NCBI GenBank assembly: GCA_015063445.1
Contig: SVUD01000063.1
Span: 1 to 8,465, forward strand
Source: Oscillospiraceae bacterium
GTDB lineage: Bacteria; Bacillota_A; Clostridia; Oscillospirales; CAG-272
Direction of reading: 5' to 3'
DNA: 8,465 nucleotides
The position numbers and the translations under genes are program-made. Positions 1-6,023 of this stretch are shown piece after piece (positions within the stretch are counted from its first letter, which is position 1; each line of letters begins with the position of its first letter). The notes under the pieces are model-generated. The model searched no databases. It had not been told where the DNA came from and saw only the letters and a program-made list of their open reading frames with translations.

Positions 1-1
1 C

Positions 2-664
2 GAGAGTGATCCTAACTACGTTCCCCCTCACACTCACGAGTTCGTAAACGGCAAGTGCGAGTGCGGTGAAACCGATCCCGACTATGTTCCCGAGACTCCC
101 GACGTTCCTACTGTTGGCGGCGGAACTGCAGATTTTGATACTATCAAAACAACTAATGCTAACGGTGATTCTACATACACCAAGACCTATACTACCGAAA
201 GCGGCTGGCAGATTACCAACTCCGCAATTCAGGCGGGCGGAACCAAGGATTCTAACCCTCAGTTCACCGTTATCGGTCCTGACAATACTCATAAGGCAGT
301 TTGCCTTAACGGTAAGGTTGGCGCGGTAGGTACACTTACCTCTCCCACACTTAAAGACGGTCTTTCTAAGCTTACTATTAACTACAGTAAGATGTTCACC
401 GATACTCTTCTTTCCGTAACTGTAAAGGTTACTGAGATTGCTACCGGAAAAGTTTATGAGCACACTATCAGCGCAGAGCTTCCTAAGGACGAAAAGTACC
501 AGGTTTACGTTGACGTATGGACTCTTGAAATTCCCGTTACCGGCGATTTTACTATTGAAATCGTAAACAACGCTCCTTCGAACAATTCCAGCAATAACAA
601 GGACCGTATGACTATCCTTGATATCACTTGGGAAGGCGCAGCTCCCACTAATACTAACGAATAA
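2..664 (+). CDS. C-terminal part of a secreted multidomain surface protein (5' end outside window)
   Basis: The frame is open from the window edge to TAA at 662-664 (about 220 residues), so the N-terminus and any signal peptide are missing. The first ~31 residues form a linker repeat: a partial copy ending DPNYVPP, then a full unit (HTHEFVNGKCECGETD, DPDYVPE) with a Cys-x-Cys pair. Similar HxH...GKCECGETDP linkers recur in large clostridial surface and secreted proteins. After a Gly-rich hinge (VGGGTADFD) comes a Thr/Asn-rich beta-sandwich domain of ~175 residues. It contains LNGKVGAVGTLTSP, LTINYS, GDFTIEIVN and NKDRMTILDITWEG. I recognise this pattern from C-terminal domains of secreted nucleases and similar multidomain proteins of Bacteroidetes and Clostridia. 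No sortase motif or membrane anchor is seen at the end. The ATG at 392 is internal to the fold, not a gene start. The enzymatic part, if any, lies upstream, so the overall function cannot be assigned. Confidence 0.85.
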   Translation, partial: ESDPNYVPPHTHEFVNGKCECGETDPDYVPETPDVPTVGGGTADFDTIKTTNANGDSTYTKTYTTESGWQITNSAIQAGGTKDSNPQFTVIGPDNTHKAVCLNGKVGAVGTLTSPTLKDGLSKLTINYSKMFTDTLLSVTVKVTEIATGKVYEHTISAELPKDEKYQVYVDVWTLEIPVTGDFTIEIVNNAPSNNSSNNKDRMTILDITWEGAAPTNTNE

Positions 665-838
665 AAGCTTGCTTTTACAACCATAGCATTTACTGCAGGT
701 GTTTCTGCTACACCTATGTTTGCGGTGACACCTATACAGAAGAAGCTGCAACACTTGAGCGAATCAACACTAACTTTGATATAACTCACGATTATCAGAT
801 CGACTCTTCAGTTCAAACAGATAGACTTTATTTATTAA
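665..838 (+). pseudogene. Possible relic of a small secreted-protein gene (weak)
   Basis: Directly after the preceding stop, one frame (665-781) reads like a signal peptide without a start codon: KLAFTTIAFTAGVSATPMFA, ending in a plausible cleavage site. The next frame, from about 721, then reads GDTYTEEAATLERINTNFD followed by ITHDYQIDSSVQTDRLY, a polar, protein-like stretch with the codon habits of the neighbouring gene. Joining the two needs one frameshift near 715-735. The start region AATAAAAGCTT resembles a mutated ATGAAAAAGCTT. This fits a decayed small exported protein gene. It could equally be a chance reading of a long 3' untranslated region of the upstream gene, because no intact ORF or ribosome binding site is present. 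Confidence 0.2.
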
Positions 839-864
839 TTTTTTTGGGAACCTTAATAAATAAA
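827..864. repeat. AT-rich perfect inverted repeat
   Basis: TTTATTTATTAA (827-838) and TTAATAAATAAA (853-864) are exact reverse complements, 12 bp each, around a 14-base loop that includes seven T's. The repeat sits immediately upstream of the GC-richer terminator at 869-905. It may stabilise the 3' end of the upstream transcript or be the remains of an older terminator. No protein site is recognised. Confidence 0.55.
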
Positions 865-868
865 ATCG

Positions 869-905
869 GTTGTCCGAATGCTTTTGGCATTCGGACAACT
901 TTTTT
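869..905 (+). terminator. Strong intrinsic terminator
   Basis: A perfect 13-bp stem, GTTGTCCGAATGC (869-881) with GCATTCGGACAAC (887-899), has a 5-base loop and is followed by six T's (900-905). It lies about 205 bases after the stop of the surface-protein gene and closes that transcription unit before the cysteine-synthase promoter. Confidence 0.9.
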
Positions 906-975
906 CTTTCTTACCTTGCTTACATACACTCCCGTGCTCCAAAAAACACAAATATGTAAAACTTTAATATAATAC

Positions 976-1004
976 TTGAAAAGTGCTTATTTTTGTGGTA
1001 GAAT
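976..1004 (+). promoter_or_regulatory. Sigma-A promoter of the cysteine synthase operon
   Basis: TTGAAA (976-981), a 17-base spacer and TAGAAT (999-1004) match the vegetative consensus closely. The predicted transcript start is near 1011, leaving a leader of about 70 nt. The leader contains a small hairpin, GAAGCC-TTC-GGCTTC, without a T-run, so it is not an attenuator. The leader is too short for a T-box or S-box. Confidence 0.75.
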
Positions 1005-1081
1005 AGTAAAGTCTATACGATGATATATTTTAAAAGAGCTTTTATGGGAAGCCTTCGGCTTCTTACGGAAAGGTAATATTA

Positions 1082-2008
1082 ATGATTTACAATTCAATTC
1101 TTGACGCTATGGGAAACACTCCCATAATAAGACTTCAGCATATGACGTCTGAGAATGACGCTGAAATACTCGTAAAATTCGAAGGTCTTAACGTTGGCGG
1201 TTCTATCAAAACCAGAACTGCCTACAATATGATTCTCGATGCCGAGAAAAAAGGGCTTCTGAATAAGGAAAGCATAATAGTTGAACCCACGAGCGGAAAT
1301 CAAGGAATAGGTCTTGCGCTCGTTGGCGCTGTTCGCGGATATAAGGTTAAAATCATTATGCCCGACTCTGTTAGCGAGGAACGAAGAAAGCTCGTTCGCC
1401 ACTACGGAGCTGAGGTGATATTGGTTCACGACTCGGGCAATATCGGTCTTTGCATTGAAGAATGTCTCAACCTTGCCATCAAGATGAAAAGCGAGGACTC
1501 GCGCGTTTTCGTTCCTCAGCAGTTTGAAAACCCCGCAAACACCGAAATTCAAAGAAACGCTACCGCAAGAGAAATACTCGAGCAGGTAGACGGTTCTATA
1601 CACGGATTTTGTTCGGGAATAGGCACGGGTGGTACGATAACCGGAATAGGCGAGGTGTTGAAGGCTGCCAATCCCGATATGACAATATGGGCAATCGAGC
1701 CCGAAAACGCCGCAATCCTTTCGGGCGGACTTATTGGAACTCACGTTCAGATGGGTATAGGCGACGGAATTATTCCAGAGATACTTAACCGTGATATAAT
1801 CGACGATATTTGCATAGTTACCGACGATGAGGCGCTTGATACCGCTCGCAAATTGGCCTCTAAAGAAGGTATACTTTGCGGTATAAGCAGCGGTACAAAC
1901 GTAGCTGCCGCTATTAAAATGGCTCGCAAGCTCGGACGCGGAAAAACGGTCGTTACAGTTCTTCCCGATACTGCGGAAAGATATTTCTCAACACCTCTTT
2001 TCGATTAA
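1082..2008 (+). CDS. cysK: Cysteine synthase family PLP enzyme (O-acetylserine sulfhydrylase type)
   Basis: The 308 residues match the usual length of bacterial CysK, which makes L-cysteine from O-acetyl-L-serine and sulfide in the cytoplasm. Visible motifs, in order: N-terminal MGNTPIIRL; the PLP lysine K43 in GGSIKTR; the substrate-binding Asn loop at 70-74 (TSGNQ); QQFENPAN at 146-153; the PLP-phosphate loop GTGGT at 181-185; GISSGTN at 267-273, whose serine normally contacts the pyridine nitrogen; and the C-terminal PDTAERYFSTPLF. Two loops depart from the classical enzyme: NVGGSIKTR replaces NPGGSxKDR, and TSGNQG replaces TSGNTG. From memory, other clostridial homologues share these changes, so the donor substrate may differ from O-acetylserine. 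The ATG at 1082 has GGAAAGG at 1067-1073 with an 8-base spacer. The membrane-protein gene follows within 15 bases in the same operon. Confidence 0.9.
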   Translation: MIYNSILDAMGNTPIIRLQHMTSENDAEILVKFEGLNVGGSIKTRTAYNMILDAEKKGLLNKESIIVEPTSGNQGIGLALVGAVRGYKVKIIMPDSVSEERRKLVRHYGAEVILVHDSGNIGLCIEECLNLAIKMKSEDSRVFVPQQFENPANTEIQRNATAREILEQVDGSIHGFCSGIGTGGTITGIGEVLKAANPDMTIWAIEPENAAILSGGLIGTHVQMGIGDGIIPEILNRDIIDDICIVTDDEALDTARKLASKEGILCGISSGTNVAAAIKMARKLGRGKTVVTVLPDTAERYFSTPLFD

Positions 2009-2023
2009 TTGAATGAGGTTAAT

Positions 2024-2797
2024 ATGCTTACATTAACGTTATTTAATTTTGGATTGCTGATCATAATAGGAGCTTTGCTTTTCCTTGTCAAGAAAACCGT
2101 CAGTTCTGAAAAGACGCGAAGAATTTTGCTACTTACTTCGGCAACCGTGACTATCCTATTTCATTACAGCACCCTTATATTTCACTGTATAACGGGCGGA
2201 AATGCTATCAATTATTTACAAAACACGCCAAATCTGATACTTCCTATTTATCCGTGTAACGTTGTTATGTGGTCCTGCCTTATCCTTGCTTTTTTAAAAA
2301 ATCAAGATTCAAGGCTTGGCAAATTACTTATAGATTACATTTTCTGGTTTGGCATATTTTCTACCCTCGTCGGAATGTTTGCAAACGTTGATTTTATAAA
2401 CAATCCAACCCTGGCAGACTACGAAATAACGAAAAGCATAGTTGCTCACGCAACGCTTTTATTCAACGTGCTTTTGCTCCCCGTGTTTGGAAAAATCAAG
2501 ATAGATTTCCGTCGGAATATGACAAATATGCTTCTTTCCGTTTTGGGAATGTACGTTATCGGACTTTATTGCAATCTTGTTTTTAAGGTCCTCGTTTCAC
2601 CCGAAAAGGCATACGACGTCAACTCTATGTTTATAATCCATTCGCCCTTTGACGGACTTGGATTTTTAACGTACCCGATGATCGCCGTCATAGCCCTTCT
2701 CTTATACTTTATTCTCTTTACCGTCTGCGACCTTATCAAGCACGAAAAGGGAGAGCGGTGGTTTGATGGCTTGAAGAATTTTTTCAAGAAAATTTAA
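2024..2797 (+). CDS. YwaF/TMEM164-like integral membrane protein
   Basis: About 257 residues with seven predicted hydrophobic helices (roughly 5-22, 34-54, 70-91, 101-122, 138-155, 172-190, 225-245). The helix-3 motif LPIYPCNV with Cys78, and a later AHATLLFNVLLLP with His142, fit the YwaF (TIGR02206)/TMEM164 family pattern, which typically shows LPLxLC and a downstream His. Human TMEM164 has been reported to be a cysteine-dependent phospholipid acyltransferase; the function of bacterial YwaF proteins is not settled, so none is claimed here. I chose ATG 2024 because GAGG at 2015-2018 lies 5 bases upstream. A TTG at 2009, directly after the previous stop, would add five residues but has no ribosome binding site. 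The gene starts 15 bases after the cysteine synthase gene with no promoter between, so the two should be cotranscribed. The family call is moderately secure. Confidence 0.75.
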   Translation: MLTLTLFNFGLLIIIGALLFLVKKTVSSEKTRRILLLTSATVTILFHYSTLIFHCITGGNAINYLQNTPNLILPIYPCNVVMWSCLILAFLKNQDSRLGKLLIDYIFWFGIFSTLVGMFANVDFINNPTLADYEITKSIVAHATLLFNVLLLPVFGKIKIDFRRNMTNMLLSVLGMYVIGLYCNLVFKVLVSPEKAYDVNSMFIIHSPFDGLGFLTYPMIAVIALLLYFILFTVCDLIKHEKGERWFDGLKNFFKKI

Positions 2798-2798
2798 A

Positions 2799-2856
2799 AA
2801 CAAAAGGCCGAAATGAAATGAACCCCAAAACAGTTCAATCATTTCGGTCTTTTGTT
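2799..2856. terminator. Long-stem terminator between convergent genes, probably bidirectional
   Basis: The arm at 2799-2816 (AACAAAAGGCCGAAATGA) pairs with 2839-2856 (TCATTTCGGTCTTTTGTT) over 18 bp with one G-U type exception. An inner TGAAC/GTTCA helix shortens the loop. A-rich and T-rich ends flank both sides, so it can stop transcription from the plus-strand operon and also from the convergent transporter gene that ends at 2922. Confidence 0.8.
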
Positions 2857-2921
2857 AACCTATTTAAAATACATATTTTAAATTACAAGCAGCTATTGCC
2901 AACACGCTGTATACTGCGATT

Positions 2922-4289
2922 TTATACCTTTATAATACCAAGTCCCTCGCATACCGAGAAGGCAAGAATAGCCACGATACAGACGGGCGCAACGTACTTG
3001 ATTATAACCTGAAAGAGCTTCTTACCGCTGAATTTTCCGTTAAGCTCAACCTCTTCAATAACGGTTTTCGGCTTAATCACGTATCCAACAAGAATGCAAG
3101 TTATGAATGCGACTACGGGCATTATCACGTTGTTTGTGATAAAATCAAAGAACGTGAGGAAGTCCATGCCTATAATTTTAATTCCGCTCCAGATACCGTT
3201 GCCGAGCGAGGACGGAATACCTATTAAAAGGCTTATACCGAGAACGATAAGACACGCTATTTTCCTGTTAACCTTAAGCTTGTCCATAAAAATAGACACT
3301 ATCGTTTCCATAATGGAAATTGATGAGGTGAGCGCGGCGAAAAGCACGAGCAAGAAGAACAGAGTTCCGACAAAGTTGCCCGCAGGCATACTTTCAAACA
3401 CCTTTGGAAGCATCACGAACATAAGCCCGGGACCTTTTGTGAGATTGTCTTCGAGCAACGCTTCATCTCCGCCAAAAAACGAGAATATCGCGGGAATTAT
3501 CATAAGTCCCGCAAAGAATGCGATTCCGGAATCAAAAAGCTCAATCTGACGTGTAGATTTTTCAATGTGAACGTCCTTTTTCATATATGAGCCGTACGTT
3601 ATCATAATTCCCATAGCAAGCGACATTGAATAGAAGAGCTGCCCTAACGCCGCAAGAACCGTCGTGCCAGAGAATTTGGAAAAATCGGGCTTTACATAAT
3701 AAACCAAGCCGTTGAGCGCATTTGGAAGCGTAAGTGAATAAATAGCAATACCTACGGTTAGAGCCACGAGAATTGGCATCATTATCTTGCTGACGCTTTC
3801 GATTCCCTTCTCTACTCCAAGCAAAGCAACCAATGCCGTAATGCCGATAAATATAGCAAACCATACAAGAGGCTCGCCAACAGAACCGATAAAGCTACCA
3901 AAGTAATCGGCGCCGGCAGCATCCCTTCCTCCGCCGCTCACAAATGTAACAAAATATTTTGTTACCCAACCTCCGATAACCGAATAGTACGGCAATATTA
4001 TAATCGGAACAAGCGCGCAAAGATACCCGAGAAATGAAAATCTTTTATCCAACGCTTTAAAAGCGCCTATTGCGCTGAGCCCCGTCTTTCTTCCGATAGC
4101 TATCTCTGCTATCATAAGAGCAAAGCCGAACGTCACAGCTAATATTAAGTAAACAAGCAAGAAAATTCCGCCGCCGTACTGCGCCGCAAGGTATGGAAAT
4201 CTCCAGAGGTTGCCAAGACCTACGGCAGAGCCTGCAGCAGCAAGAATAAAACCTATTTTGCCCGTAAACGAGCTTCTTTTATTTTCCAA
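2922..4289 (-). CDS. Sodium:neurotransmitter symporter (SNF/NSS) family transporter
   Basis: The 455 residues form about 11 membrane helices of the LeuT fold, a common length for bacterial members such as MhsT and Tyt1. The family imports amino acids or related compounds with Na+. Helix 1 carries GSAVGLGNLWRFP at 20-32, which aligns position for position with LeuT. A22 and N27 correspond to Na+-site residues; S21 replaces LeuT Asn21. Helix 6 has GQLFYSMSLAMG at 216-227, with Ser221 at the Na1 Thr254 position. Helix 8 has FAALTSS at 317-323, where A318, T321 and S322 match the LeuT Na2 ligands A351, T354 and S355. Initiation is at TTG (4287-4289), supported by AAGGAG at 4299-4304 with a 9-base spacer; no better ATG exists nearby. 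The substrate cannot be told from sequence, though an amino acid is likely. The gene has its own promoter at 4408-4436 and is monocistronic. Confidence 0.93.
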   Translation of the reverse strand: MENKRSSFTGKIGFILAAAGSAVGLGNLWRFPYLAAQYGGGIFLLVYLILAVTFGFALMIAEIAIGRKTGLSAIGAFKALDKRFSFLGYLCALVPIIILPYYSVIGGWVTKYFVTFVSGGGRDAAGADYFGSFIGSVGEPLVWFAIFIGITALVALLGVEKGIESVSKIMMPILVALTVGIAIYSLTLPNALNGLVYYVKPDFSKFSGTTVLAALGQLFYSMSLAMGIMITYGSYMKKDVHIEKSTRQIELFDSGIAFFAGLMIIPAIFSFFGGDEALLEDNLTKGPGLMFVMLPKVFESMPAGNFVGTLFFLLVLFAALTSSISIMETIVSIFMDKLKVNRKIACLIVLGISLLIGIPSSLGNGIWSGIKIIGMDFLTFFDFITNNVIMPVVAFITCILVGYVIKPKTVIEEVELNGKFSGKKLFQVIIKYVAPVCIVAILAFSVCEGLGIIKV

Positions 4290-4387
4290 CTAAAACTTCT
4301 CCTTAAAAAGTTATTCTTTATGTATATTTTCAAACGCAAGGATAATTTATGTATAAAACGCCAATGCGGAGCGCGTTTTTTTGACAT
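4253..4387 (-). CDS. Possible upstream small ORF (44 aa, very basic) overlapping the transporter start
   Basis: The first ATG (4385-4387) downstream of the promoter has a good AAGGTG at 4393-4398 with a 5-base spacer and opens a 44-codon frame ending TAG at 4253-4255. The product is strongly basic (begins MSKKRAPHWRF, ends KIKEARLRAK), with no signal peptide or recognised domain. The frame runs through the transporter's ribosome binding site and overlaps its first ~12 codons in another frame. Ribosomes translating it could therefore affect initiation at the weak TTG start. It may be a leader ORF used for translational coupling, a small protein, or a chance frame; only the ribosome binding site, start and position support it. 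Confidence 0.35.
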   Translation of the reverse strand: MSKKRAPHWRFIHKLSLRLKIYIKNNFLRRSFSWKIKEARLRAK

Positions 4388-4407
4388 AATATCACCTTGA
4401 ACGATAT

Positions 4408-4436
4408 ATTATACCACATAATTAAATTAAAATCAA
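4408..4436 (-). promoter_or_regulatory. Sigma-A promoter of the SNF transporter
   Basis: On the minus strand, TTGATT (4431-4436), a 17-base spacer ending TGTGG, and a perfect TATAAT (4408-4413) are seen. The predicted start is near 4401, giving a leader of about 110 nt before the TTG start codon. Confidence 0.8.
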
Positions 4437-4450
4437 GGCGTTAGTCTCTA

Positions 4451-4470
4451 TTAAACAATATTAAACAATA
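4451..4470. repeat. Short tandem repeat, two copies of TTAAACAATA
   Basis: Two exact adjacent 10-base units (4451-4460, 4461-4470) lie about 15 bases upstream of the transporter's -35 box. Two head-to-tail units on one helical face could be an activator or repressor site, but no regulator is known from the sequence. Confidence 0.4.
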
Positions 4471-4496
4471 TTCGCTCGCAACAACTGAATAAAAGT

Positions 4497-4533
4497 ACAC
4501 CTATAGCACTCAAAAAACGAATGCTATAGGTGT
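4497..4533 (-). terminator. Probable terminator of the collagen-like gene
   Basis: A perfect 12-bp stem, ACACCTATAGCA (4497-4508) with TGCTATAGGTGT (4522-4533), has a 13-base loop. On the minus strand it is followed by ACTTTTATT, a modest T-tract. A smaller GCAAAGC/GCTTTGC hairpin (4548-4564) lies between the stop codon and this stem. The position, just after the collagen-like gene and before the transporter promoter, suits a terminator. Confidence 0.65.
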
Positions 4534-4575
4534 TTTGGCTTATCACGGCAAAGCTAAGCTTTGCTTACAGGAATA

Positions 4576-5439
<864 letters not shown>

Positions 5440-5443
5440 TTAC

Positions 5444-5451
5444 AGTATATG
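5444..5451 (-). promoter_or_regulatory. Weak candidate sporulation-sigma -10 element upstream of the collagen-like gene
   Basis: On the minus strand CATATACT (5444-5451) resembles the sigma-E -10 (CATACAnT) and the sigma-K CATA core, and no good sigma-A promoter is visible between the upstream terminator and the start codon. The -35 region is not convincing. Offered because mother-cell control would be expected for this gene. Confidence 0.2.
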
Positions 5452-5489
5452 TTGTTTTTCGACAATTTGATACATATTATTACAAAACA

Positions 5490-5531
5490 AAAAGCGCAAG
5501 TTAAAACCTTTTTGGTCCAACTTACGCTTTT
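5490..5531 (-). terminator. Terminator of the lipoprotein/membrane-protein operon
   Basis: On the minus strand AAAAGCGTAAGTT (5519-5531) pairs with AACTTGCGCTTTT (5490-5502), 13 bp with one G-U, followed by TTTTTGTTTTG. An inner ACC/GGT helix reduces the loop. It lies about 90 bases after the stop of the small membrane-protein gene. A second hairpin at 5548-5572 (CTAAATGAT/ATCATTTTAG, one bulge) precedes a T-rich stretch on the plus strand, where no gene needs terminating. Confidence 0.75.
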
Positions 5532-5622
5532 GTTACGCACACCCCTGCTAAATGATGTGAAAATCATTTTAGGTTTATTTTTGTATTTTTTTCAAAGCCA
5601 TAACCTTAAATTCAAGTCTTTT

Positions 5623-6012
5623 TTAGTACTCAATCTCCTTATAGCTTCTGTAGAGTGCGAATGGGTATACGAATACGGATACGATAAGACCGAGTGCTAA
5701 CGCGAGAATGCCGCACAGAACCGCAAGGATAACACCGAGTACCCAAAAAAGAAGCTTGACGGTAAGAAGCCAAATAATACCGTCGAGGTCAAGCGAGAAG
5801 ATAACGCCCGGCATTCTTACAAATCCCCAGCCGAAAATTTCGACAAGCATTTCGCCGACAAAATTATTATCAAGAATAAGACAAGAAGTGAGGGTAAAAG
5901 CGCCCACCGCGATAACTGTCCATTCTCCAACATTAGAGGCGCATATACCGATTATAATGCAAGCGAGAGCTGCAACGCCTCCCCATACAAATGAGTGAAC
6001 TCTTCTTTTCAT
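5623..6012 (-). CDS. Small membrane protein of unknown function
   Basis: The 129 residues form about four hydrophobic segments (roughly 9-26, 31-48, 78-97, 99-118), with a basic MKRR start and a charged tail (YRSYKEIEY). A loop at 50-76 carries aromatic and acidic residues (EIFGWGFVRMPG, SLDLDG). I recognise no family motif, and function cannot be assigned. ATG 6012 has AAAGGAAA at 6018-6025, which overlaps the stop codon of the upstream lipoprotein gene. Only 11 bases separate the two, so they are cotranscribed and probably translationally coupled. This suggests that the two products work in the same membrane-associated process, though nothing shows direct contact. A terminator at 5490-5531 ends the operon. 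Confidence 0.8.
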   Translation of the reverse strand: MKRRVHSFVWGGVAALACIIIGICASNVGEWTVIAVGAFTLTSCLILDNNFVGEMLVEIFGWGFVRMPGVIFSLDLDGIIWLLTVKLLFWVLGVILAVLCGILALALGLIVSVFVYPFALYRSYKEIEY

Positions 6013-6023
6013 AAAAATTTCCT

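Noticed and set aside
392..664. Separate 90-codon gene starting at ATG 392
   Set aside because: The frame is open and protein-like all the way back to the window edge, and the ATG falls inside a continuous beta-sandwich domain with no ribosome binding site.
1094..1744. Long minus-strand ORF (216 codons) opposite the cysteine synthase gene
   Set aside because: It is antisense to a gene with intact family motifs, has no recognisable domain and no ribosome binding site; a shadow frame.
3094..3549. Plus-strand ORF (151 codons) opposite the SNF transporter
   Set aside because: Antisense to clear LeuT-fold helices; its composition simply mirrors hydrophobic codons.
5548..5590. Plus-strand hairpin with a T-rich tail as a terminator
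   Set aside because: No plus-strand gene lies upstream, the stem is AT-rich with a bulge, and the adjacent 5490-5531 stem explains termination of the minus-strand operon.
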